Shown here piece after piece: positions 7,445-16,074 of a stretch of DNA of 64,000 nt (within the stretch, counting starts at the first letter, position 1; each line of letters opens with the position of its first letter). Origin of the DNA: JBBQZP01 sp038207585 (GTDB taxonomy: Bacteria > Pseudomonadota > Alphaproteobacteria > Rhodobacterales > Rhodobacteraceae); NCBI GenBank assembly GCA_038207585.1, contig JBBQZP010000019.1:1-64000 (forward strand), given 5' to 3'. The notes below the pieces were generated by a model. That model made no database searches and had not been told where the DNA came from. It worked only from the letters and a program-made list of their open reading frames with translations. The position numbers and the translations under genes were made by a program.

Positions 7445-10309
7445 ATGGAATTGCCGCTTTCCCGACGCCTGACCCGCTGCCCGATCCCGTTTGACCGGGC
7501 GGCTGGGGCTGACGTGCGCGCGGTGTTTGCGGATATGGACGCTGAAACCGCCGACCTTCTGGACGGCACGGCGGGGTGCAGTCCCTATCTGCGCGATCTG
7601 ATGCAGCGCCATGCCGAGTGGCTGCGCGACACCGTTCAACGCCCGCCCGAGGATGTGCTGGCCGACGAACTGGCGGCGCTTGCGTCGGTCGCGCCCGATG
7701 CGTTGGGGCTGGCCCTGCGCCAAGCCAAGGGGCGGATCGCACTTCTGGTGGCGCTGGCCGATCTGGGCGGCGTCTGGGCGCTTGAACAGGTGACCGGCGC
7801 GCTTACCGCGCTGTCGGACCGCGCGGTTGATCTTTGCGTCAAGACGCTGGTGGCGGATGAATTGCGCCGGGGCAAGCTGCCGGGGCAGGGGCCGGACGCC
7901 GCCGATACTGCTGCCGGAATGGTCGTGCTGGCCATGGGCAAGACCGGCGCGCACGAGTTGAACTATTCATCCGATATCGACCTGATCTGCTTGTTTGATG
8001 AGACCCGCTATGGCGACGACTGGCAGGATGCGCGCACTGCCTTTATCCGCGTGACCCGCAAGATGACGGCGCTGTTGTCGGATGTCAGCGCGGGCGGCTA
8101 TGTCTTTCGCACCGATCTGCGCCTGCGCCCGGATGCGGCGGTGACGCCCGTGTGCATCTCGATGGCGGCGGCCGAGGGGTATTACGAAAGCGTGGGCCGC
8201 ACATGGGAGCGTGCAGCCTTTATCAAGGCGCGGCCCTGTGCGGGTGATATCGCGGCAGGCGCGCGGTTTCTCAAAACGCTGGTGCCGTTCGTCTGGCGCA
8301 AACATCTGGATTTCGCGGCCATTCAGGATGCCCATGACATGCGCCTGCGCATCCGCGAACATCGCGGCCTGAACGGCCCGATCGTGCTTGAAGGGCACAA
8401 TCTGAAACTGGGCGCCGGCGGCATCCGCGAGATCGAGTTTTTCACTCAGACCCGCCAGCTTATCGCAGGTGGGCGCGATGCGTCGCTGCGCGACCGCACC
8501 ACCGTGGGCGGGCTTGAGGCGCTGGCGGCCAAGGGCTGGGTGCCGGGTGATGTGGCCCAGACCCTGACCGCCGATTACCGCGCCCACCGCGAGGTGGAGC
8601 ATCGGTTGCAGATGGTCGCCGATGCGCAGACCCATGACCTGCCCGCCACGCCCGACGGCATCGCCCGTATCGCCGCCTTTTGCGGGCACGATGCGGCCAC
8701 GTTCCGTGCGGACCTCGTGGCGCGGCTGGAACGGGTCGACGGGCTGACCGAGGGGTTTTTCGCCCCCGGCGCGGCCCAAGGTGCGGTGCCGGACGGACCA
8801 GAGCTTTCCGACAAGGCCCGCGCCATCGTAGCAGGTTGGAAGGGCTATCCCGCCTTGCGATCCGAACGCGCGGTCACAATCTTTCACCGCCTGCGCCCGC
8901 GTCTTTTGCAAGCGCTGATGCGTGCCGCGAACCCGGACGAGGCGCTGGTGGCCTTTGACGGCTTCCTCGTACGTCTGCCCGCCGGGGTGCAGATATTCTC
9001 GCTGTTCGAGGCGAACCCCAGCCTCGTCGGTCTGATCAGCGATATCGCGGGCACAGCGCCGAACCTTGCGCATTATCTTGCCCGCAATGCCTCTGTCCTT
9101 GATGCGGTGATCGGCGGCAGTTTCTTTTCGACCTGGCCGGGGGTTGGCGGGCTAACGCAGATGCTGGGCCGCGCAATGGCGGCCGAGGCCGATTACGAGC
9201 GCAAGCTGGATGCGGCGCGGAGCTGGCAGAAGGATTGGCACTTTCGCATCGGCGTGCATCACCTGCGCGGCCTGATCGGGGCGGAGGAGGCAGGCCAGCA
9301 CTATGCCGATCTGGCCGAGGCCGTGGTGGCAGCCGTCTGGCCCGCCGTCTGCCACGACATGACCCGTCGCCACGGCCCGCCACCGGGGCAGGGGGCGGTT
9401 GTTCTTGGCATGGGCAGCCTTGGCGCGGGGCGGCTGAACTCCGGGTCGGACCTTGACCTGATCGTCATCTATGATGCGGACGGGGTCGAGGAAAGTGCGG
9501 GCCCGCGCGTTTTGGCCACGCGGCCCTATTATGCACGCCTGACGCAGGCGCTGGTCACGGCGCTGTCGGCGCAGATGGCCGAAGGGCGGCTTTACGAGGT
9601 GGATATGCGCCTGCGCCCGTCGGGCCGGCAAGGGCCTGTGGCGACGGCGCTTGGGTCGTTCCGCACCTATCAGGAAACCGAGGCCTGGACATGGGAGCAT
9701 CTGGCCCTGACCCGCGCCCGTGCCTTGGCCGGGGATGCGACGCTTGGCGCCGAGGTCGAGGCGTTCCGGCAGGGCCTGCTCGCCGCGAAGGGGCAGGGCG
9801 CGTCGGTCATGGCCGATGTTGCCGACATGCGCGCGCGCCTTGCTGCCGCCAAACCGGCAGATGGCGCGTGGGAGGCCAAGAACGGCCCCGGCCGCCTGAT
9901 GGATATCGAACTGCTGGCCGAGGCGGCGGCCCTGCGCAGCGGCTCACCCGCCCGCCGGGTCAGCGCACAGATTGCAGGTGGCGCAAAGCGCGGCTTTCTG
10001 TCGCAATCAGAGGCGCAGGTTCTGACGCGTGCCTACAGGCTGTGTTGGCAGGTTCAGGCCAGCGCGCGGCTTCTGACCGACACTGCGCTTGATCTGGACG
10101 ATGTGGGCGAAGGTGGGGTGGGCGAGGGCGGGCGCGCCTTTGTACTGCGCGAGGCGGAAGCCCCGGATGTGTCCGGGCTGGCGCAACGGATGGCGGACGT
10201 GACGGATGAAGCGGCCGCGGTGATTGACGCCGTGCTGAAGCGGGAGAGTGCGGATGGATCTGACCAAGGCGGACCCAAAGGGGCTGGTGCGCGAAAGCTA
10301 CCGGATTGA
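7445..10309 (+). CDS. glnE: Bifunctional glutamine synthetase adenylyltransferase/deadenylase
   Basis: Adds AMP to, and removes it from, glutamine synthetase in response to PII and nitrogen status. The 954 residues match the usual ~950. Two nucleotidyltransferase domains are visible: the N-terminal adenylyl-removase domain with SSDIDL near residue 175, and the C-terminal adenylyltransferase domain with GMGSLGAGRLNSGSDLDL near residue 669. The ATG at 7445 is the first that gives the usual N-terminus (PLSRRLTRCPIPFD); the frame extends further upstream without a start I would trust. A small gene overlaps its 3' end. Confidence 0.95.
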   Translation: MELPLSRRLTRCPIPFDRAAGADVRAVFADMDAETADLLDGTAGCSPYLRDLMQRHAEWLRDTVQRPPEDVLADELAALASVAPDALGLALRQAKGRIALLVALADLGGVWALEQVTGALTALSDRAVDLCVKTLVADELRRGKLPGQGPDAADTAAGMVVLAMGKTGAHELNYSSDIDLICLFDETRYGDDWQDARTAFIRVTRKMTALLSDVSAGGYVFRTDLRLRPDAAVTPVCISMAAAEGYYESVGRTWERAAFIKARPCAGDIAAGARFLKTLVPFVWRKHLDFAAIQDAHDMRLRIREHRGLNGPIVLEGHNLKLGAGGIREIEFFTQTRQLIAGGRDASLRDRTTVGGLEALAAKGWVPGDVAQTLTADYRAHREVEHRLQMVADAQTHDLPATPDGIARIAAFCGHDAATFRADLVARLERVDGLTEGFFAPGAAQGAVPDGPELSDKARAIVAGWKGYPALRSERAVTIFHRLRPRLLQALMRAANPDEALVAFDGFLVRLPAGVQIFSLFEANPSLVGLISDIAGTAPNLAHYLARNASVLDAVIGGSFFSTWPGVGGLTQMLGRAMAAEADYERKLDAARSWQKDWHFRIGVHHLRGLIGAEEAGQHYADLAEAVVAAVWPAVCHDMTRRHGPPPGQGAVVLGMGSLGAGRLNSGSDLDLIVIYDADGVEESAGPRVLATRPYYARLTQALVTALSAQMAEGRLYEVDMRLRPSGRQGPVATALGSFRTYQETEAWTWEHLALTRARALAGDATLGAEVEAFRQGLLAAKGQGASVMADVADMRARLAAAKPADGAWEAKNGPGRLMDIELLAEAAALRSGSPARRVSAQIAGGAKRGFLSQSEAQVLTRAYRLCWQVQASARLLTDTALDLDDVGEGGVGEGGRAFVLREAEAPDVSGLAQRMADVTDEAAAVIDAVLKRESADGSDQGGPKGAGARKLPD

Positions 10310-10526
10310 CGGGATCACGGGCGGCGAATGCCGGTCGATCTTTCTGGATTGGGCGCTCAGCCTGCCGGTGGGGGTGGACAGCGCGCCCGCGCTTCGGTTC
10401 CTGATCACGACCTATGAGCCGGCGAACCCCGGTCACCCGATGAATGTGGTGCTGCACGACGGGCTGACCGCACCTGATGCGCCGCGCCGAAAGGGCGGGC
10501 GCGCGACACGGGTCGGGCAGGACTGA
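10254..10526 (+). CDS. Small conserved-looking protein overlapping the glnE 3' end (unknown function)
   Basis: Ninety residues, starting MDLTKADPKGLVRESYRID inside glnE in another frame and overlapping it by 56 bases. The ATG follows GGGAGAG at a reasonable distance; a GTG two codons earlier is an alternative. Composition is ordinary and soluble (RSIFLDWALSLP, LRFLITTYEPANPGHPMN) with a basic Lys/Arg/Gly end. I do not recognise a family. Translational coupling to glnE is likely, which would suggest a link to nitrogen control, but that is inference. Confidence 0.6.
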   Translation: MDLTKADPKGLVRESYRIDGITGGECRSIFLDWALSLPVGVDSAPALRFLITTYEPANPGHPMNVVLHDGLTAPDAPRRKGGRATRVGQD

Positions 10527-10577
10527 CGCTGCCCCCTAATCAAGGGTGATTTCAGGCAGACCAGCAGCGCAATCCGA

Positions 10578-11219
10578 CTAGCGGGGCAGCGCCGCCGCTT
10601 CCTTGGCCAAGGCCGTGATGCTTGCCCAGTCTCCCGCTTCCATCATCGCCTTCGGGGCTACCCAACTGCCGCCGACACAAAGTACGTTGGGCAGGCTCAG
10701 ATAGGTTTTCGCATTGGCAAGACTGACGCCCCCGGTCGGGCAAAAGCTGATCTGCGGCAGGGGCGCGCCGATGGCCTTCAGGGCCGGCGCGCCGCCCGAC
10801 GCCTCGGCGGGAAAGAATTTCTGCACGTTAAAGCCGCGTTCCAGCAAGGCCATCGCCTCGGTCGCGGTGGCGGCCCCTGCCAAAAGGGGCAACCCTTCAT
10901 CCTCGCATGCGGCGATCAGGCGGTCGGTGGCACCGGGGGAAACACCAAATGTCGCCCCCGCTGCCTTTGCGGCCTTCACATCGGCTGGCGTGATCAGAGT
11001 GCCTGCACCGACGACACCGCCCGGCACTTCGGCCATGATGCGGATCACGTCAAGCGCTGCGGGCGTGCGCAGCGTCACCTCAAGTGCGGGCAGGCCTCCG
11101 GCAACAAGTGCCATCGCCAGCGCTCGGGCATAGGCGATATCCTCAATAACAAGAACCGGCACGACTGGGGCAAGGCGGCAGATTTCGGCGGCGCGGATGG
11201 ATTGGGCGGCGGGGGTCAT
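10578..11219 (-). CDS. eda: 2-dehydro-3-deoxy-phosphogluconate aldolase (KDPG aldolase)
   Basis: Cleaves KDPG to pyruvate and glyceraldehyde 3-phosphate, the last step of the Entner-Doudoroff pathway. At 213 residues it has the normal length. Visible class I aldolase features: VPVLVIED, GLPALEVTLRT with catalytic Glu47, VGAGTLITPAD, and Schiff-base Lys134 in NVQKFFPAE, then CPTGGV. It is downstream of edd on the same strand, separated by a 253-bp gap that carries an inverted repeat pair and a strong hairpin. Confidence 0.95.
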   Translation of the reverse strand: MTPAAQSIRAAEICRLAPVVPVLVIEDIAYARALAMALVAGGLPALEVTLRTPAALDVIRIMAEVPGGVVGAGTLITPADVKAAKAAGATFGVSPGATDRLIAACEDEGLPLLAGAATATEAMALLERGFNVQKFFPAEASGGAPALKAIGAPLPQISFCPTGGVSLANAKTYLSLPNVLCVGGSWVAPKAMMEAGDWASITALAKEAAALPR

Positions 11220-11264
11220 GGCGGCTCCTGACTTGGATCGGTGGATATGTGGCAGTGGGGGGAG

Positions 11265-11297
11265 CCTTCGGCGAGGTTATTTGTATCAAAATGAAAG
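11265..11297 (+). repeat. Intergenic AT-core repeat, copy A (left half of an inverted pair)
   Basis: Begins CCTTCGGCGAGG and ends ATCAAAATGAAAG; 30 of 33 bases match copy B at 11426-11458 read on the other strand. Belongs to a dispersed family with other copies near 22.7, 34.1, 44.9 and 49.9 kb. Confidence 0.7.
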
Positions 11298-11322
11298 CGG
11301 CAGGGGGAGGTTTCGGGGCCAC

Positions 11323-11360
11323 ACCCCGCCTCGGGCCGCAAGCTGCGGGGGAGGCGGGGT
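11323..11360. repeat. Strong hairpin between eda and edd
   Basis: ACCCCGCCTC and GAGGCGGGGT form a 10-bp outer stem, and CCGCA-AGC-TGCGG forms a second inner stem. It lies centrally between repeat copies A and B. On the transcribed strand it is not followed by a T-run, so it is more likely an RNA-stabilising or REP-like structure than a terminator. Confidence 0.6.
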
Positions 11361-11425
11361 GCTTTCACCTTGAACGGTCATCGGCGTCCCCGCCTGTACC
11401 GTGGTGTTACACTCGCCGCCAAACC

Positions 11426-11458
11426 CTTTCATTTTGATTAAAATATCCTCGCCGAAGG
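11426..11458 (-). repeat. Intergenic AT-core repeat, copy B (right half of an inverted pair)
   Basis: Read on the minus strand it begins CCTTCGGCGAGG and ends AATCAAAATGAAAG. With copy A it frames a 194-bp unit whose ends are inverted repeats. No clear target-site duplication flanks the unit. It lies just after the edd stop codon. Confidence 0.7.
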
Positions 11459-11472
11459 CATTGAAGTTCTTT

Positions 11473-13278
11473 TTAGATCACGACGCCCGCGCCTTCGGTG
11501 GCGTTGCCCACGTTGCGGCGGAACGCCTCGAACAATTCGCGCCCGATGCCGTGGCTGTTGGCGCTGAGGTCGGCGGTGACAGGCGTGCGGTCGTCAAAAT
11601 CCGCGGCCAGCACCGACAGCGTGCCCGCATCGGCATCCACCCGCACGATATCGCCATCGCGCAGACGAGCCAGCGGGCCACCGCAGGCAGCTTCGGGCGA
11701 GACATGGATGGCGGCCGGCACCTTGCCAGACGCCCCCGACATCCGCCCGTCGGTCACCAGCGCCACCCGCAGCCCGCGTTCCTGCAGCACCGTCAGAGTG
11801 GGGGTCAGCGAATGCAATTCCGGCATCCCGTTCGCCTGTGGCCCCTGAAAGCGGACCACGACCACCGTATCACTGGTGAACTCGCCCGCCTTGAACGCCG
11901 CTTTCACCGCTTCCTGGGTGTGGAAGATGCGGGCGGGGGCCTCAATCACATGGCGGTCGGGGGGGCAGGACGACACCTTGATCACGCCGCGCCCCAGATT
12001 GCCGCCAAGCTGTTTCAGACCGCCGGTCGACTGGAACGGGTCGGACGCGGGGCGCAGGATACGGTCGTTCAGGCTGCTGCCCGACCCGTCTTCCCACGCA
12101 AGCGTCCCGTCGCGCAGTTTGGGTTCCTGGCGGTAAAGGCTCAGCCCGTCGCCCGCGATGGTCTTGGCGTCTGGGTGTAGCAGGCCTTCGTCCATCAGAT
12201 TGCCGATCATATAGGCCAGCCCGCCCGCCGCGTGGAAGTGGTTCACGTCGGCAAGGCCATTCGGGTAGACCTTGGCCATCAAGGGCACCACGTTCGAGAT
12301 GTCGGCGAAATCCTGCAGGTCCAGAATGACCCCCGCCGCCCGCGCCATTGCAGGCAGGTGCAGCACAAGATTCGTCGATCCGCCCGTAGCCATCAGGCCG
12401 ACCATCCCGTTCACAAACGCGCGTTCGTCCAGAATTTCCCCAGCCGGGCGGTAATCATTCCCCAGCGCGGTGATTGCGGCAGCGCGGGTCACGGCGGCAT
12501 CGGTCAACGCGTCGCGCAAGGGTGTGCCGGGGTTGACGAAACTGGCGCCGGGCAAGTGCAGGCCCATGAACTCCATCAGCATCTGGTTGGTGTTCGCCGT
12601 GCCGTAAAAGGTGCAGGTTCCGGGGCCGTGATAGCTGGCCATTTCCGCCGCCATCAAAGCGTCGCGCCCAACGGCACCGGTGGCGAATTGCTGACGCACC
12701 TTGCCTTTTTCATCATTCGGCAACCCTGACGTCATCGGCCCCGCAGGAACGAACACCGCCGGGATATGGCCAAAGGTAGCGGCGGCGATGATCAACCCCG
12801 GCACGATCTTGTCACAGACGCCAAGGTAGATTGCCGCATCAAAGGTGTTGTGGCTGAGCGACACGCCCGCCGCCAAGGCAATGACATCGCGGGAAAATAG
12901 CGATAATTCCATTCCCGGCTGGCCTTGGGTCACACCGTCGCACATAGCAGGCACGCCACCTGCAACCTGTGCTGTGGCACCGGCACGACGGGCGGCAGCG
13001 CGGATCAGCTTGGGGTAATCCTCATACGGCTGGTGCGCCGACAGCATGTCGTTATAGGCGGTGACAATCCCGATATTGGGCTCGCGCCCGCCCTCCAAAG
13101 CCACCTTGTCACCGCCCATCGCGGCGTAGGCATGCGCCTGATTTCCGCAAGACAAATGCGCGCGGGCGGGGCCGGCCTCGGCGGCGCGAGCCATCCGGTC
13201 CAGATACTCACCGCGCGGTTTGGCGGAACGGGCGCGGATGCGGTCGGTCACCGCGGCAATGGTGGTGTTCAACGACAT
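11473..13278 (-). CDS. edd: Phosphogluconate dehydratase
   Basis: Dehydrates 6-phosphogluconate to KDPG, the first dedicated Entner-Doudoroff step, with an iron-sulfur cluster. The 601 residues match the family. Cluster-type cysteines are visible in LSCGNQAHA, PAMCDGVTQG and GVCDKIVPG, and the C-terminal GRMSGASGKVPAAIH block is typical of IlvD/Edd dehydratases. The ATG follows AAAGGATC. A promoter overlapped by a perfect LacI-type palindrome lies 46-74 bases upstream, so repression by a sugar-responsive LacI-family protein is likely. eda is the next gene on this strand. Confidence 0.96.
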   Translation of the reverse strand: MSLNTTIAAVTDRIRARSAKPRGEYLDRMARAAEAGPARAHLSCGNQAHAYAAMGGDKVALEGGREPNIGIVTAYNDMLSAHQPYEDYPKLIRAAARRAGATAQVAGGVPAMCDGVTQGQPGMELSLFSRDVIALAAGVSLSHNTFDAAIYLGVCDKIVPGLIIAAATFGHIPAVFVPAGPMTSGLPNDEKGKVRQQFATGAVGRDALMAAEMASYHGPGTCTFYGTANTNQMLMEFMGLHLPGASFVNPGTPLRDALTDAAVTRAAAITALGNDYRPAGEILDERAFVNGMVGLMATGGSTNLVLHLPAMARAAGVILDLQDFADISNVVPLMAKVYPNGLADVNHFHAAGGLAYMIGNLMDEGLLHPDAKTIAGDGLSLYRQEPKLRDGTLAWEDGSGSSLNDRILRPASDPFQSTGGLKQLGGNLGRGVIKVSSCPPDRHVIEAPARIFHTQEAVKAAFKAGEFTSDTVVVVRFQGPQANGMPELHSLTPTLTVLQERGLRVALVTDGRMSGASGKVPAAIHVSPEAACGGPLARLRDGDIVRVDADAGTLSVLAADFDDRTPVTADLSANSHGIGRELFEAFRRNVGNATEGAGVVI

Positions 13279-13323
13279 GGCGGTGATCCTTTGCGGCGCG
13301 TTGGGGGCGGGGTGTGTGGGTTT

Positions 13324-13352
13324 AGTTTAACAGCGATTGTTAGCGCTAACAA
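13324..13352 (-). promoter_or_regulatory. edd promoter overlapped by a LacI-type operator
   Basis: On the minus strand TTGTTA (13347-13352), a 17-bp spacer and TAAACT (13324-13329) form a promoter. The -35 and the start of the spacer are covered by TTGTTAGCGCTAACAA (13337-13352), a perfect 16-bp palindrome with the central CG typical of LacI-family sites. This geometry suits repression by exclusion of RNA polymerase. Confidence 0.7.
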
Positions 13353-13548
13353 GCGCTTCTTCAGGGCAAGGGGCCGGACGTTTGCGAACATCAGATGCGC
13401 CGCCATCAAAGTGAAATGGCCACGCCTGCGTCAGGGTTTTTGCGCAATTTAGACAAATTTGAGAGGCATCATTTCCTCGAAGTTGTCTCAAGTGGCCCGG
13501 TTTCCATGCGTGGCAAGCACAAGACCCAAAGGTCTGGAGGATAGCAGA

Positions 13549-14238
13549 ATGAAGATGATTCGTAGTGTTTCGATGTTGACCGTGATGGCATTTCTTGCGG
13601 GATGTGCGGGCACCGAGCCCGCATCGCGTGGACTTGTGGCCGCCAGCGGCACCGTCAGTGTCGCCACAAAGAACGCGCCGGCTATTGCCGTGGGCACGCC
13701 GCGCTATGCCGTCGCGAAGGTTGATGTGATCGTGCCGCGCAGCCTGAGGGTATCGGAGGCGAACGTGTTCTTCCCGATTGCCGATATCGTCTGGCACGGT
13801 GATCCGCTTGGCGACCGCTATGCGCAGGTGACGTCGGTTGTGAGCGAAGGCTTGCAGCGCGGAACGCAAGGTATGACGTCTGGCCGCAAGGTCGTCGTCA
13901 CGGCGACGCTGGTGCGCTTTCATGCCTTGACGGAAAAGACGCGCTACACAATCGGCGGTGTTCACGCCATTCACTTCGAGATGACCGTGCGCGATGCAAT
14001 GACAGGTGCGGTTCTGGAAGGCCCGCGTCTTATCAAGGCGGATGTCAAAGGTTCGGGCGGGCAGCGCGCAATTGCCGAAGAACAGGTCGGGCGCACCCAG
14101 CGAGTCGTCATCACCGAAAGACTGGCGCAAGTGATCGAAGCTGAACTGTCGGGTCCGCTGCCGGGTAACGACGCGCCAAAGGCCGATGGTCTGTTGTCGC
14201 AGGCTGATGTGGCGCCGCAGGATGTCGCCCTGCAGTAA
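13549..14238 (+). CDS. Outer-membrane-type lipoprotein of unknown function (possibly DUF6778)
   Basis: Predicted lipoprotein of 229 residues: start MKMIRSVSML, hydrophobic core, and lipobox LAGC giving an acylated Cys near residue 19. The mature part is a single soluble domain (YAVAKVDVIVPRSL, NVFFPIADIVWHGD, VVVTATLVRFHAL) with a low-complexity end. I recall a Rhodobacteraceae family of this kind (DUF6778) but cannot verify it. The start is fixed by TCTGGAGG. No partner gene is obvious; the next gene, an rRNA methyltransferase, follows after 44 bases. Confidence 0.7.
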   Translation: MKMIRSVSMLTVMAFLAGCAGTEPASRGLVAASGTVSVATKNAPAIAVGTPRYAVAKVDVIVPRSLRVSEANVFFPIADIVWHGDPLGDRYAQVTSVVSEGLQRGTQGMTSGRKVVVTATLVRFHALTEKTRYTIGGVHAIHFEMTVRDAMTGAVLEGPRLIKADVKGSGGQRAIAEEQVGRTQRVVITERLAQVIEAELSGPLPGNDAPKADGLLSQADVAPQDVALQ

Positions 14239-14282
14239 GCCGGGTCTTTCGGTGCAACGACGAACAGGATAAGGCAGGGGGC

Positions 14283-15527
14283 ATGACGCCCCCTGTTCCG
14301 CATGAGCCCCGCCCCGATGTGACCGACGCCGCCCTTCCGGGCCGTCCGGTCGTGCGCCTGAAACCCAAGGCCGAAGCCCGCGCCATTCGCCACGGTTTTC
14401 CGTGGGTTTATGCCGATGAACTGGTCACTGACCGGCGCACGCAGGCTTTGCCTCCCGGCGCCTTGGCTGTGCTGGAGGATGGAGAGCGGCGACCTTTGGC
14501 GCTTGTTACCGTCAACCCCGCGTCCAAGATCATCTGCCGGGTGCTGGACCGTGACCCAGAGGCGGTGATTGATCAGGCGTGGTTCGAAACGCGCCTTGGC
14601 CGCGCCTTTGCCCTGCGCGACCGGCTTTACGCCGAACCGTTCTACCGGATGGTTCATGCCGAGGCCGACGGTCTGCCCGGCGTGGTGATCGACCGCTTTG
14701 GAGACGTGGCAGTGGTGCAACCCAACGCCGCCTGGGCCGAAGCGCATCTGGCGGCGCTGGTGGCCGCGCTGATTGCCGTGACCGGGGTTTCAACGGTCGT
14801 GAAGAACGGCACGGGTCGCGCGCGCGGTTTGGAAGGGCTTGCCGAGGAAACTGTGGTTCTGCGCGGCACTCTGGATGGCCCGGTGCCGGTTCGAATGAAC
14901 GGGGCCACATATATGGCCGATCTGGTGGGCGGGCAGAAAACCGGAATTTTCTTCGATCAACGCCCAAACCATACCTTTGCCGCCACGCTGGCGAAGGGAG
15001 CGCGGGTGCTTGATGTGTTTGCGCATGTCGGCGGGTTCGGCCTTGCTGCCTTGGCGGCGGGTGCGGCGTCGGTGCTGGCCGTTGATGGCTCTGCCCCGGC
15101 TTTGGCGTTGGCCGAGCAGGGCGCGCAGGCGTCGGGCTTTGCGGAACAGTTCACCACGCGTCAGGGCGATGCCTTTGCGGTGCTTGAGGCGTTGGGGGCC
15201 GAGGCCGCGCAATTTGCCCTTGTGGTCTGCGACCCACCCTCCTTTGCGCCCGCAAAACCGGCGCTTGAGGCGGGCTTGCGCGCCTATGAACGCGTCGCAA
15301 GGCTGGCGGCACCCTTGGTGGCACCGGGCGGGTTTCTGGTCTTGTGTTCGTGCAGCCATGCCGCCGACCTCACCTCATTCCGCAACGCATGCGGGCGGGG
15401 TATCGGGCGGGGCGGGCGGCGCGCGCAGCTTTTGCACACGGGCTTTGCCGGGCCGGACCATCCGCTGATGCCGCAACTGGCGGAATCGGGATACCTGAAA
15501 GCATTGTTCTTCCGGCTTGACGGGTGA
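14283..15527 (+). CDS. rlmI: RlmI-like 23S rRNA cytosine methyltransferase
   Basis: SAM-dependent methyltransferase of 414 residues. An N-terminal PUA-like part (RLKPKAEARAIRHGFPWVYADE) precedes the Rossmann methyltransferase domain with KTGIFFDQRPNH, LDVFAHVGGFGLAA (SAM-binding motif), CDPPSFAP and LVLCSCSHA with the cysteine of m5C enzymes. This matches RlmI, which makes m5C1962 in E. coli 23S rRNA; the exact target here is inferred. Its stop overlaps the GTG start of a PIN-domain gene. Confidence 0.88.
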   Translation: MTPPVPHEPRPDVTDAALPGRPVVRLKPKAEARAIRHGFPWVYADELVTDRRTQALPPGALAVLEDGERRPLALVTVNPASKIICRVLDRDPEAVIDQAWFETRLGRAFALRDRLYAEPFYRMVHAEADGLPGVVIDRFGDVAVVQPNAAWAEAHLAALVAALIAVTGVSTVVKNGTGRARGLEGLAEETVVLRGTLDGPVPVRMNGATYMADLVGGQKTGIFFDQRPNHTFAATLAKGARVLDVFAHVGGFGLAALAAGAASVLAVDGSAPALALAEQGAQASGFAEQFTTRQGDAFAVLEALGAEAAQFALVVCDPPSFAPAKPALEAGLRAYERVARLAAPLVAPGGFLVLCSCSHAADLTSFRNACGRGIGRGGRRAQLLHTGFAGPDHPLMPQLAESGYLKALFFRLDG

Positions 15528-16069
15528 GGGTGGTTCTGGACGCCTGCGTCCTTTACCCGCCGGTTTTGCGGGAAATTCTGCTCGGCGCTGTGGATGCGGG
15601 CCTGTTCGAACCGCTCTGGTCCGACCGTATTCTTGAGGAATGGGCGCGCGCCACCCGCAAACTTGGCCCGGTAGACGAGGCCCGCGCGCGCGATGCCGTG
15701 GCGCGGGTGCGCGCGGCCTATCCCGCCGCTCTGATCCCCCCGCAACCGGGGCTTGAGGCCCGGCTGCACCTGCCGGACGAGAATGACATTCACGTTCTGG
15801 CCACTGCCATCGGGTCCAGCGCCGATGCGATCCTGACGTTCAACGCGGCTGATTTTCCACGCGGCCCGCTTGTCGCCGAAGGGGTCGACCGCCGCGATCC
15901 CGACGGGTTTCTGTGGGAGATGTGGTCGCATCACCCTGACGCGATGAACGCCGTTCTGGAATCTGTGCGGGCCGAGGCAGAGCGGCGGTCAGGCGGGCCG
16001 ACCACGTTGAAAAGCCTGCTCAAGCGGTTGCGGCTGAACCGGTTGTCAAAGGCCGTTCACACGATCTGA
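15524..16069 (+). CDS. PIN-domain protein coupled to the rRNA methyltransferase gene
   Basis: Protein of 181 residues starting at GTG that overlaps the rlmI stop (GTGA). PIN-type nuclease features are visible: an N-terminal VVLDACVLYP with the first acidic residue, a central Glu (LEEWARATRKL), DENDIHVLATAI with paired Asp, and LTFNAADFP. The C-terminal ~50 residues form an extra helical basic region. No antitoxin-like gene is adjacent, so it is not an obvious toxin-antitoxin module. The RNA substrate is unknown. Confidence 0.75.
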   Translation: MRVVLDACVLYPPVLREILLGAVDAGLFEPLWSDRILEEWARATRKLGPVDEARARDAVARVRAAYPAALIPPQPGLEARLHLPDENDIHVLATAIGSSADAILTFNAADFPRGPLVAEGVDRRDPDGFLWEMWSHHPDAMNAVLESVRAEAERRSGGPTTLKSLLKRLRLNRLSKAVHTI

Positions 16070-16074
16070 CACCG

